A stretch of 5,940 bases of DNA, from NCBI GenBank assembly GCA_946221975.1, contig CAMIGT010000102.1:1-5940 (forward strand), written 5' to 3'. The notes below the pieces were generated by a model. It saw only the letters and a list, made by a program, of their open reading frames with translations, was not told the DNA's origin and searched no databases. Origin of the DNA: an uncultured Blastococcus sp. GTDB taxonomy: Bacteria > Actinomycetota > Actinomycetes > Mycobacteriales > Antricoccaceae. The stretch's first letter is position 1. Each line of letters opens with the position of its first letter. The position numbers were made by a program, and so were the translations under genes. Below are positions 1 to 5,940 of this stretch, in pieces.

Positions 1-882
1 CTCGGTGGCATCGGTACCCATCGTCGTACGCGCGAGAACGAACGCCAGAAGCAGGCCGATGAACAAGGCAATGTTGGCATCGCCCAGGAACGCGATCACC
101 GCGTTGGAGAACCCGAACAGCTCGGCAAATGCGGCGACGGCAATGAGCACCAGCGGAACGAGGATCGGCAGCAGACGGGTAAACAGCGACAGGTTTGCCG
201 CGCGCTCGGCGACCACGGCCTCGTCGCTTGCCTTAGCCTCCAGCTCGTCGATGTCGAGGTCGGTCTCCGGCTTCCAGAACCCGCGGCGCAGTAAGACTCG
301 AAACAGCAGCACGGTCACCAGCGAGGTGATCAGGCCGATCGGTACGCCGTAGATCAGGTAGGTGCCCAGCGGCACGTCGATCAGCCCGGCCACCGAGACC
401 GCCGCGAGCCCGGGAGCGACGAACACGTAGCCGGACAAGATTCCGATGGACATCGCCCCGGCAAGCCACGGCAGGCCGATCCGCCGATCGACGGCGGGGG
501 CCGACTCCTTGGCCATGGGGGCGGCGAGCACGACCTGCACGTCGACGTAGATCGACGGGAAGATCGCGGTGAGCGTTGCGGCCATCGCGTACGGAAGCTT
601 GCGGCCCATCCGTCGGCCGATGACGCGCACCAGGTCGCTGAACGTGCCCATCGAGTGCAGTAACGCCCCGATGAGTACGCCGAAGCCGATCAGCAGACCT
701 ACCTCGAGCATGATGTCGCCGAAACCGATGGTGATCGCCTCGACCGTGCCGGCCGCACCGACACCGGTGGCCAGACCGAGGTAGATACACGCGAGAACGA
801 GCGAGATCACCGGGTCGACCTTGAACCGGATGATCAGCACGATCGCCGCGACGATGGCGATGGCGGTATGCAGAACGGCCAT
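1..882 (-). CDS. GntP family permease (gluconate/organic acid:H+ symporter), 3' end missing
   Basis: This is an inner-membrane proton symporter of the GntP family, whose members import gluconate, glycerate, 3-hydroxybutyrate and similar small carboxylates. Reverse-strand translation from the ATG at 882 runs 294 codons to the window edge with no stop. Family members are about 440-460 residues, so roughly the last third is missing. Several hydrophobic helices are visible: residues about 5-17, 24-41, 59-74 (VGLLIGFGVLIGALLHSMG region), 138-165, 171-195 and 238-255. The stretch IFPSIYVDVQVVLAAPMA near 107-124 and the VAPGLAAVSVAGL segment near 154-166 match the usual GntP layout, where the second is the family's PGP-type loop (APG here). 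A charged cytoplasmic loop, rich in Glu and Asp, lies near 203-227. A GGAG ribosome binding site (plus-strand 889-892) sits 6 bases before the ATG. The gene is divergent from the acyl-CoA dehydrogenase, which suggests shared regulation. Family placement is fairly sure; the substrate is unknown. Confidence 0.8.
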   Translation of the reverse strand, partial: MAVLHTAIAIVAAIVLIIRFKVDPVISLVLACIYLGLATGVGAAGTVEAITIGFGDIMLEVGLLIGFGVLIGALLHSMGTFSDLVRVIGRRMGRKLPYAMAATLTAIFPSIYVDVQVVLAAPMAKESAPAVDRRIGLPWLAGAMSIGILSGYVFVAPGLAAVSVAGLIDVPLGTYLIYGVPIGLITSLVTVLLFRVLLRRGFWKPETDLDIDELEAKASDEAVVAERAANLSLFTRLLPILVPLVLIAVAAFAELFGFSNAVIAFLGDANIALFIGLLLAFVLARTTMGTDATE

Positions 883-915
883 GACAGGCTCCGGGGACGG
901 GGGCAGGGTGTGTGC

Positions 916-921
916 ACTCTA
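916..921 (-). promoter_or_regulatory. Candidate -10 box for the GntP permease gene
   Basis: On the minus strand these bases read TAGAGT, fitting the TANNNT pattern of actinobacterial -10 elements. Transcription would begin near 909, giving a leader of about 27 bases before the ATG at 882. No convincing -35 hexamer is present at the right distance; that position falls at the edge of the 941-953 palindrome. The call rests on one short motif and its good placement. Confidence 0.3.
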
Positions 922-940
922 ACGCGCCGTAGCGAGCAGC

Positions 941-953
941 TCCGGGACCCGGA
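941..953. promoter_or_regulatory. 13-bp perfect palindrome, possible operator
   Basis: TCCGGGACCCGGA is a perfect inverted repeat around a central A at 947. It lies in the 137-base gap between the divergent permease and acyl-CoA dehydrogenase genes. A second, weaker dyad (GACC-CGT-GGTC, 957-967) follows, and GGACCCG is repeated directly at 945-951 and 956-962, 11 bases apart (about one helical turn). The palindrome would cover the -35 position of the permease promoter. This arrangement suits a dimeric repressor such as a TetR, GntR or IclR protein, but no regulator gene is in the window. Short GC palindromes are common in DNA this GC-rich. Confidence 0.3.
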
Positions 954-1019
954 AAGGACCCGTGGTCAGATAGAGGACAGGGCGGGCGTCGGCGCGCCCA
1001 TCAGCGAAAGGTGCCTGCG

Positions 1020-2202
1020 GTGCTCGATCTCGAATTCTCCTCAGCGGTGCTCACCGATGACCAGCGCGAGCTGCAAGCCCTCGCCCGCGAGTTCGCGATG
1101 AAGGAAGTGCTCCCCATCGCCAACGAGCTCGATCCGATCGGCGGCGAGATCCCCGACGAGCTCAAGGCGAAGATGGCCCAGATGGGGTTCTTCGGGATCA
1201 TGATTCCCGAGGAGCACGGGAGGTCTCGGGCTGGGCGCGCTGGAGTACTGCATCATCGCCGAGGAGCTCAGCCGCGCCTGGATGAGCGTGGGCAGCCTGA
1301 TCGCCCGCGGCAACTCGATCAACTCCGGCTTCACCGACGAGCAGCGTGCCGAGCTGCTGCCGCGCGTCGCGCGCGGCGAGCTGCTGTCGGCGATCGCGAT
1401 CTCCGAGCCGGAAGCGGGTTCGGATGTTGCCAACATTTCCTGCCGTGCAACCAAAGAAGGCGACGAGTGGGTCATCACGGGCACGAAGATGTGGTGCACG
1501 TACGCCGACGGCGCGGACTACCTGATCGTCTACGCCCGCACGAGCCCGCCGCCGTCGCCGGACAAGCGGCACCGCGGTGTTTCGGCGTTCTTCATCCCGA
1601 AGCAGCGTGACACGCTGCCGGACGGCGTGACCGGCACGAAGGTGCGCAAGATCGGCTACCGGGGCTGGTCGACCTGGGAGCTGTCCTTCGACGGGCTGCG
1701 GCTACCGGCCGACGCGCTCGTCGGGGCCGAGGACAACGCATTTCCCACGATCATGGAGTTCCTCGACGTCGCGCGCGCCCACACCGCTGCGCGCTCGATC
1801 GGGCTGGCCCGCGGCGCGCTTGAAGACGCACTCGACTACGCCAAGGTGCGCTCGCAGTTCGGCCACCCGATCGGCGACTTCCAGGCGATCCGGTTCAAGC
1901 TCGCGACGATGGCCGCCGAGGTCGAGCAGGCGCGCCAGTTCATGTATGCGGTGTGTCAGCGCATCGACTCCGGCGTACGCGCCAGTGTCCCGGCCTCGAT
2001 GCTGAAGTACCTCGCGAGCGAAATGGCCGAGCGGGTCACCAGTGAGGCACTGCAGGTACTCGGTGGCGCGGGCTACACGACCGACTTCGCGGTCGAGCGC
2101 TACTGGCGAGACGCGCGGTTGACCAAGATCTTCGAGGGCACGAGCGAGATCCAGCAGCGCATCATCTCGGACTCCCTGCTCGGGCGGCCGGGCGCCGGCT
2201 AG
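1020..2202 (+). CDS. Acyl-CoA dehydrogenase, reading frame broken by a +1 insertion near 1221
   Basis: This FAD enzyme would oxidise an acyl-CoA to the trans-2-enoyl-CoA, the first step of a beta-oxidation cycle, in the cytoplasm. The frame runs from GTG 1020 to codon 67 (GGG 1218-1220), then needs one base removed to continue as GGT 1222 through to TAG at 2200-2202. The repaired protein has 393 residues, normal for the family. Visible motifs in repaired numbering are the N-terminal helical domain (LTDDQRELQALAREF), the FAD/substrate signature ISEPEAGSD from 127, the W150-containing WVITGTK strand, RSQFG at 277-281, the C-terminal signature QVLGGAGY from 345, and FEGTSEIQ with E372 as the likely catalytic base. 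GTG 1020 is preferred because AAAGG at 1007-1011 lies 8 bases before it; GTG 1011 is the alternative. An in-frame ATG at 1282 could start only a truncated protein. Chain-length specificity cannot be told from this sequence. Confidence 0.88.
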
Positions 2203-2230
2203 TCGTCATCAGCGCAGGATCTGTCGGGCG

Positions 2231-2250
2231 CGGCCGAGGCCGGTTAGTCT
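2231..2250 (+). promoter_or_regulatory. Candidate -10 box with adjacent inverted repeat ahead of the acyl-CoA synthetase
   Basis: TAGTCT at 2245-2250 fits the actinobacterial -10 pattern and would start transcription near 2257, about 32 bases before the ATG at 2289. No good -35 is visible. A CGGCC-GA-GGCCG inverted repeat (2231-2242) lies immediately upstream, where a repressor could block polymerase. The 86-base gap after the dehydrogenase leaves room for a separate promoter, but read-through from the dehydrogenase is equally possible. Confidence 0.25.
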
Positions 2251-2288
2251 CGAACGACGCTGAGACCTACGTCACGAGGAGCCCGAGC

Positions 2289-3844
2289 ATGCCCGAGTCG
2301 AGTACGCCGTCCGCGACGGAACCCGCTGTCTACACCGGTGACCGCGCACGCCCGATCGCCGAAGTGAAGGAACGTGCGGCACGCATTGCGACGGGGCTGA
2401 GTGAGCTGGGCCTGGCGCAGAACGACCGGTACTGCATCGTCATGCGTAACGAGGTCGGCTTCGTCGAAGCGACGCTTGCCGGCGGCGTCATCGGAGCGGT
2501 ACCGGTCCCGGTGAACTGGCACTGGACCGGCGATGACCTCGGGCATCTGCTGCGCGACAGCGAGGCGAAAGGTGGCGATCGTGCATACCGACCTGCTGCC
2601 GGCCGTCGAGCAGCACAAGCCCGACGGCATGCAGATCGTCGAGGCGGAAGTGGCTCCCGAGCTGGTCGCGGCGTACTCGTTGGGTGACGTGCCGCTGACC
2701 GGCCGCTACCAGACTCTGGACGAGCTGGCGCAGCGCCCGCCGGTGACCGAACCCAACACCGTCCCGCCGTCGAGCGTCATCTACACCTCCGGCACGACGG
2801 GTCTGGCCAAGGGGATCGTCCGCGAGCCGATGGCTCCCGAGCGCGTGCCGGCCGTCGCCGAGGCGGTGATGGACCTGCTGATGTTCCGTCCCGGGGAGCC
2901 GACGCTGGTTCCGGCGCCGATGTATCACACCTCGCCCAACGTGCACTTCATCTGGGCGACCATGCTCGGCGTCGAGACCCACATCATGCCGCGGTTCATC
3001 CCGACCGAGTTCCTGCGCATGGTCGAGCAGTACCGGATCGTGTCGGTGCAGATGGTGCCGGTGATGTTCCGTCGACTGCTCGATGTGCCGAAGGAGGAGC
3101 GCGACAAGTACGACCTGTCGTCGCTGAAGTACGTCGTACACGCCGCCGCTCCCTGCCCGCCCGATCTCAAGGAGGCGATGATCGACTGGCTCGGTCCGAT
3201 CGTCTACGAGTACTACGGTGGATCCGAAGGTGGCGCGTGGACGCGGGTCAACAGTGAGGAGGCCCTCGCGCACCCCGGCACGGTCGGCCGCGAGTGGCGC
3301 GACAACCAGATCGCGATTATCGGCCCGGACGACCAAGAGGTCCCGGGCGGGCGAGACCGGCATGGTCTACGGGCGCTCGGGCGGTTTCTGGCCGGAGTTC
3401 ACCTATCTGCACAACGACCAGAAGCGGCGCGATATCAGCCGTGGCAACTTCTTCACCCTCGGCGACATCGGGCACGTCGACGAGGAGGGCTACCTCTACC
3501 TCAGCGACCGCGTCAACGACATGGTGATCTCCGGCGGCGTCAACATCTACCCGGCCGAGATCGAAGCGAGCCTGCACAACCTCGAAGGCGTCCGCGACGT
3601 CGCGGTCTTCGGGATCCCGGACGAACAGATGGGCGAAGCGCTCGCCGCACACCTCGAGCTTGAGGACGGTGCCCAGCTCCGCGAGGACGATGTCCGGACG
3701 TTCGTGCGGGAGAACCTCGCGGCATACAAGGTGCCGAAGGTCGTCGTCTTCGAGGAGAAGCTGCCCCGCGAGGACACCGGCAAGTTGTTCAAGCGGCGCA
3801 TCAAGGAGCAGTACTGGACGGGAGCGCAGCGTATCTCCGGCTGA
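2289..3844 (+). CDS. Acyl-CoA synthetase (AMP-forming, FadD/ANL superfamily), broken by two +1 insertions near 2571 and 3346
   Basis: This enzyme would activate a carboxylic acid with ATP and CoA through an acyl-adenylate. ATG 2289 is preceded by AGGAG (2277-2281) at 7 bases. The frame runs to K94 (AAA 2568-2570), shifts one base to GTG 2572, and runs to P352 (CCG 3343-3345). It then shifts again to GCG 3347 and ends at TGA 3842-3844. Removing two bases gives 517 residues, a usual FadD length. Motifs in repaired numbering are the P-loop YTSGTTGLAKG at 165-175, YYGGSEGG at 308-315 with E313 in the acid position of the adenine-binding motif, GDIG from 391 with D392 for ribose binding, and DRVNDMVISGG from 406 leading into NIYPAEIE. 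K498 in TGKLFKRR is the adenylation lysine. All catalytic residues are kept. Shadow frames around the breaks carry no family similarity. The pairing with the dehydrogenase suggests catabolism of an acid; the substrate is unknown. Confidence 0.88.
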
Positions 3845-4424
3845 GCAGCGCCAGCAGCAGGTAGACGATCGCGACCTCGCACACCACCGCGACTGTCTGG
3901 TACAGCGCCCACGCGCGCTGGGCACCGAGCCCCCAGGGTTCGATCCGGTACGCCGCGGCGACCAGCATGATCAGTGATGCACCGGCAACCGCGACGAGCG
4001 CCAGAATGCCGCGCGCGAGCGGTTCCCGGCGCAGGGGTGCGGCGACGACAAGTGCGGCGACGAGCAGGAACCCCAGCCCGACGGTGGCACCCGCCTGGTG
4101 CGTCGCGTCCGCGGCCGTTCGCCCCGCCACGCTCGCCGGGACCAACGCGGCGAGCACCAACCCGGCACCGGACACACCGAGCAAGATCGCCGCCGTGCGG
4201 CGGCGCGGAGGCAGGCATGTCAGATACGCCAGGGCGAAGATGGCGAGGCCGAGCCCACCGAGCGCCGCGGCGAACGTCCAGCCCAGGTGGCTGTTGGCGT
4301 ACTGGCTCATCGAGACCTCCGGCGGAAGCCAGTCACCCGAGGCGGCTTGCATCGCAATAGCGCAGAGTACGGCGACATGCGTCGACCACCGGCCAAGCTG
4401 GACGGCCCGGCGTCGCCCGGTCAT
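3801..4424 (-). CDS. DUF998-like multi-pass membrane protein
   Basis: The ORF has 207 residues from ATG 4424 to the TGA complement at 3801-3803. About six hydrophobic helices are visible, roughly residues 14-26, 46-67, 76-95, 107-127, 138-155 and 170-190. The MSQYANSHLGWTF segment (about 39-51) and a histidine near 108 in the THQAGATVGLGF stretch resemble the DUF998 pattern. That family has no settled biochemical role. The start overlaps the stop of the upstream VTT gene as ATGA (4421-4424), and no good ribosome binding site of its own is visible, so translation is probably coupled. The same frame is open upstream to 5057, but that part has no membrane-protein character and lies over the VTT gene, so ATG 4424 is chosen. 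The last 44 bases overlap the convergent acyl-CoA synthetase gene. Domain assignment was made by eye. Confidence 0.72.
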   Translation of the reverse strand: MTGRRRAVQLGRWSTHVAVLCAIAMQAASGDWLPPEVSMSQYANSHLGWTFAAALGGLGLAIFALAYLTCLPPRRRTAAILLGVSGAGLVLAALVPASVAGRTAADATHQAGATVGLGFLLVAALVVAAPLRREPLARGILALVAVAGASLIMLVAAAYRIEPWGLGAQRAWALYQTVAVVCEVAIVYLLLALLSRRYAALPSSTAP

Positions 4425-4930
4425 TCGGCGACGGTGCTTGCCGGGATTGAGGAAGCAGACTCGGCGCGGCGCTTGCGCCCGCGGTGCCAGATCAGCGCTG
4501 CAGTGACCAGCGCGAGGAGGATGAGCACCCCGACCGCCCACCACGAGCCGGCGGCTGCCAAGACCCACGCCTGCACGACGGCCAGCCCGATCGTGCCGTA
4601 GGCCAGGGCCCACAGCAGGGCGCCGGCGCTGACCGCCGGCAGGAACCGGCGCATCGGCATCCTGCTGATCCCGGTGACAGCGAGCACGGCGGTCTGCAGG
4701 CCGATCGTCAGGAAGCAGAACACCACGGCCAACGGTCCATAACGGTTGACCAGCCCCGCGGCACGACGGTAGGCCGGCGAGTCCACGTTTGCTGTCCGCA
4801 ACCGTCGGTAGCCGTTGCGTCCGGCACGGGCGATCCAGTAGGTCGCGTTGGCCCGCAGCATCGCGATTGCCCAGAGCGTGGGGATCACGACGGCGAGTGG
4901 CCACGACAGAATGGTCTCGAACACGGTCAC
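4421..4930 (-). CDS. VTT-domain (DedA/SNARE-associated-like) membrane protein
   Basis: From GTG 4930 the protein has 169 residues. It has an N-terminal hydrophobic segment (about 6-24), then LRANATYWIARAGRNG (about 25-40), which resembles the G-x-x-x-x-YxxGRxxG region of DedA proteins. After a basic stretch come NRYGPLAVVFCFLTIGLQT and a FLPAVSAGALLWALAYGTIG segment typical of the VTT fold. A further helix (about 130-150) precedes a charged tail (WHRGRKRRAE). DedA/VTT proteins act in membrane lipid homeostasis, for example as flippases for undecaprenyl phosphate or phospholipids; the role here is inferred only from family. The start is uncertain: TTG 4975 is in frame and would add 15 residues, with no clear ribosome binding site. 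GTG 4930 has GGA 11 bases upstream. The gene is followed by the DUF998-like gene through an ATGA overlap, so the pair is probably cotranscribed and may work together. Confidence 0.72.
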   Translation of the reverse strand: MTVFETILSWPLAVVIPTLWAIAMLRANATYWIARAGRNGYRRLRTANVDSPAYRRAAGLVNRYGPLAVVFCFLTIGLQTAVLAVTGISRMPMRRFLPAVSAGALLWALAYGTIGLAVVQAWVLAAAGSWWAVGVLILLALVTAALIWHRGRKRRAESASSIPASTVAE

Positions 4931-4998
4931 GCTTCGGCCCGTCCTGCGCCGAAGCCGAGCATGTATGGCCCCCAAACACCGCGTCGTCGTCGGTTTCC

Positions 4999-5004
4999 AG
5001 TCTA
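4999..5004 (-). promoter_or_regulatory. Candidate -10 box for the VTT/DUF998 gene pair
   Basis: The minus strand reads TAGACT here, a good match to TANNNT. Transcription would begin near 4992, about 60 bases before GTG 4930. No clear -35 element is present. The site lies in the 101-base gap between the small ORF and the VTT gene, so the membrane pair could be transcribed apart from the ABC transporter genes. Confidence 0.3.
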
Positions 5005-5031
5005 GGCCAGCGGATTGCGCGGGAGGCGGAG

Positions 5032-5118
5032 TCAGTCGGTGATCTCGCCCAGATCAAGAAATGGACTGGTACGCAGTAGTTCCTCGCGATCGAGGGTCTG
5101 CGGTACTTCGGTGGTCAT
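5032..5118 (-). CDS. 28-residue small acidic ORF downstream of the ABC permease
   Basis: ATG at 5118 opens 28 codons ending in TGA (complement of 5032-5034). AAAGGA (plus-strand 5125-5130) lies 6 bases before the ATG, the best ribosome binding site in the window. It begins 18 bases after the permease stop, so it would be cotranscribed. The peptide starts MTTEVPQTLDREELL and ends SPFLDLGEITD. It has seven acidic and two basic residues, no cysteine, no hydrophobic helix and no signal peptide. I do not recognise it. It may be a genuine small protein, the remnant start of a larger gene cut off by a deletion or indel, or a chance ORF behind a good site. The adjacent frames after the stop show no convincing continuation. 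Confidence 0.45.
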   Translation of the reverse strand: MTTEVPQTLDREELLRTSPFLDLGEITD

Positions 5119-5124
5119 GGTTCG

Positions 5125-5130
5125 TCCTTT
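5125..5130 (-). promoter_or_regulatory. Ribosome binding site of the small ORF
   Basis: The minus strand reads AAAGGA, 6 bases before the ATG at 5118 and just after the permease tandem stops (TGA TAA, 5139-5134). It is the main evidence that the short ORF is translated. Confidence 0.5.
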
Positions 5131-5136
5131 CAGTTA

Positions 5137-5940
5137 TCACTTGAGTCCCGAGCGCACGAGCGCGTCGACGATCTGCCGCTGGAGCGCGGCGTACAGCGCG
5201 AGGGCGGGCAGGCAGGCCAGGACCGCGACCGCCATCAGCGCTCCCCAGTTCGTCCCCTCCGAGGTCATGAAGCTGCGCATGCCGAGCTGCAGCACGCCCT
5301 CACCGCGCCGTAGGACGAGAGCCGGCCAGAAGTACTCGTTCCATGCCGCGATAAACAGCACGATCCCCACGCTCGTCAACCCGGCACGGATGTTGGGCAG
5401 CACCACGTGGCTGAGCGTGGCGAGCGGGCCCAGCCCGTCGAGGCGGGCGGCATCGAGCAGCTGCCGCGGGATCGCGGCCACATGGTCGCGCAGCAGCACG
5501 ACGGCGAAGCCGGAGACGAGAGTGGGTGCGATGACTCCCGCCAGCGTTTCCAGTAGTCCCAGTCGGTTCAGCAGCAAGAAGTTCGGCAGCATGATGACTT
5601 GCACCGGGACCAGCCAGGCGCCGTAGAAGACGAAGGTCGTCACGGTCTGCCAGCGCTGTGGAAGGGCGCACAGCCCGTAGGCCGCGACCGTCGCGACGAC
5701 GAGTTGCAGCACCGCCGCCGCAGTGGCCACCGCGGCGGTGTTCGCCGCCAGTCGCGGGACATCGAGCTGCTGCCAGGCGACGACGAAATGCTCCACGCTC
5801 AGCGGCCACGGCGTGGGTGACAGCGAGTAGATCGCTGACGGTGGCCGGCTTGCGGTCAGCACCATCCAGTACGCCGGCACCAGCGCGAACGCGGCGAATC
5901 CCGCGACGAGCAGCCGGGCGCCCCAGCTTCGCCTAGCGTC
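5137..5940 (-). CDS. Carbohydrate-type ABC transporter permease (MalG/UgpE family), N-terminus beyond the window
   Basis: This is one of the two membrane subunits of a binding-protein-dependent importer, probably for a sugar or polyol. The frame is open from the window edge at 5940 to TGA at 5137-5139, 267 residues. A GTG at 5880 is in frame, but the coding sequence continues upstream and includes most of the first membrane helix (LLVAGFAAFALVPAYWMVL, fragment residues 10-28), so the true start lies outside; few residues are likely missing. The EAA loop that contacts the ATPase is clear: DAARLDG at fragment residues 163-169, followed by LSHVVLPNIRAGL. Other hydrophobic helices lie near 68-92, 103-118, 132-148, 186-200 and 237-255. 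The ending SGLK is typical of the family. The second permease, binding protein and ATPase would be expected to the right of the window or elsewhere. The substrate cannot be told. Confidence 0.9.
   Translation of the reverse strand, partial: DARRSWGARLLVAGFAAFALVPAYWMVLTASRPPSAIYSLSPTPWPLSVEHFVVAWQQLDVPRLAANTAAVATAAAVLQLVVATVAAYGLCALPQRWQTVTTFVFYGAWLVPVQVIMLPNFLLLNRLGLLETLAGVIAPTLVSGFAVVLLRDHVAAIPRQLLDAARLDGLGPLATLSHVVLPNIRAGLTSVGIVLFIAAWNEYFWPALVLRRGEGVLQLGMRSFMTSEGTNWGALMAVAVLACLPALALYAALQRQIVDALVRSGLK

Noticed and set aside
233..790. Minus-strand ORF of 185 codons rich in Arg and His
   Set aside because: It is an alternative frame of the GntP permease gene, which gives a clean membrane protein over the same bases.
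984..999. GGGCG/CGCCC hairpin ahead of the dehydrogenase as a terminator or riboswitch
   Set aside because: The stem has only 5 bp, no U-tract follows, and such short GC stems are frequent by chance here.
1216..3352. Programmed ribosomal frameshifting as the explanation for the three breaks
   Set aside because: There is no heptameric slippery sequence, no stop-codon context of the RF2 kind, and no reason for three events in two ordinary metabolic genes.
2488..3363. Minus-strand ORF of 291 codons opposite the acyl-CoA synthetase
   Set aside because: Its composition is His/Arg-rich and it mirrors the codon pattern of the ligase, with no domain of its own.
3317..3925. Minus-strand ORF opposite the ligase C-terminus
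   Set aside because: It is antisense to conserved ligase motifs and shows no recognisable fold or supported start.
4425..5057. Upstream extension of the DUF998 frame, giving a 418-residue open frame
   Set aside because: The extra part is Arg/Pro/Ala-rich with no recognisable domain and lies over the VTT gene in another frame. Long stop-free frames are expected in DNA this GC-rich.
5032..5118. Lasso-peptide or other RiPP precursor
   Set aside because: The leader-like match is partial, there is no core region after it, and no cyclase, protease or recognition protein is in the window.

Overview
The window is GC-rich, with strong G/C preference at third codon positions, GTG starts and TANNNT-like -10 boxes. 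This points to a high-GC actinomycete; I cannot name the genus. No RNA gene, insertion sequence, CRISPR array or phage-type gene is visible. I see no clear evidence of a previously undescribed system. The genes look like chromosomal catabolic and transport functions plus two small membrane-protein genes.

Layout. (1) 1-882, minus strand: the first 294 residues of a GntP-type carboxylate/H+ symporter, running off the left edge. (2) 883-1019: a divergent intergenic region with a -10-like box for the symporter and a 13-bp perfect palindrome that would suit an operator. (3) 1020-3844, plus strand: an acyl-CoA dehydrogenase followed by an acyl-CoA synthetase (AMP-forming ligase). As given, both are broken by single-base insertions, one in the dehydrogenase (about 1221) and two in the ligase (about 2571 and 3346). 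Removing three bases restores two full-length proteins with all expected catalytic motifs. (4) 3801-5940, minus strand, read from right to left: a sugar-type ABC transporter permease cut by the right edge, a 28-residue small ORF with a strong ribosome binding site, a VTT/DedA-like membrane protein, and a DUF998-like membrane protein. The last two share an ATGA start/stop overlap. The DUF998 gene ends 44 bases inside the 3' end of the ligase gene, so the two operons converge and overlap.

How the genes may work together (inference). The symporter may import a short organic or hydroxy acid, which the ligase would charge with CoA and the dehydrogenase would oxidise at the alpha-beta position. A regulator acting at the shared intergenic region could control both arms. 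The minus-strand ABC permease belongs to a separate solute-uptake operon lying mostly right of the window. The small ORF and the membrane pair may be its tail or a separately transcribed unit. The main caveat is the cluster of three +1 indels, which are either sequencing/assembly errors or early decay of the acyl-CoA genes.
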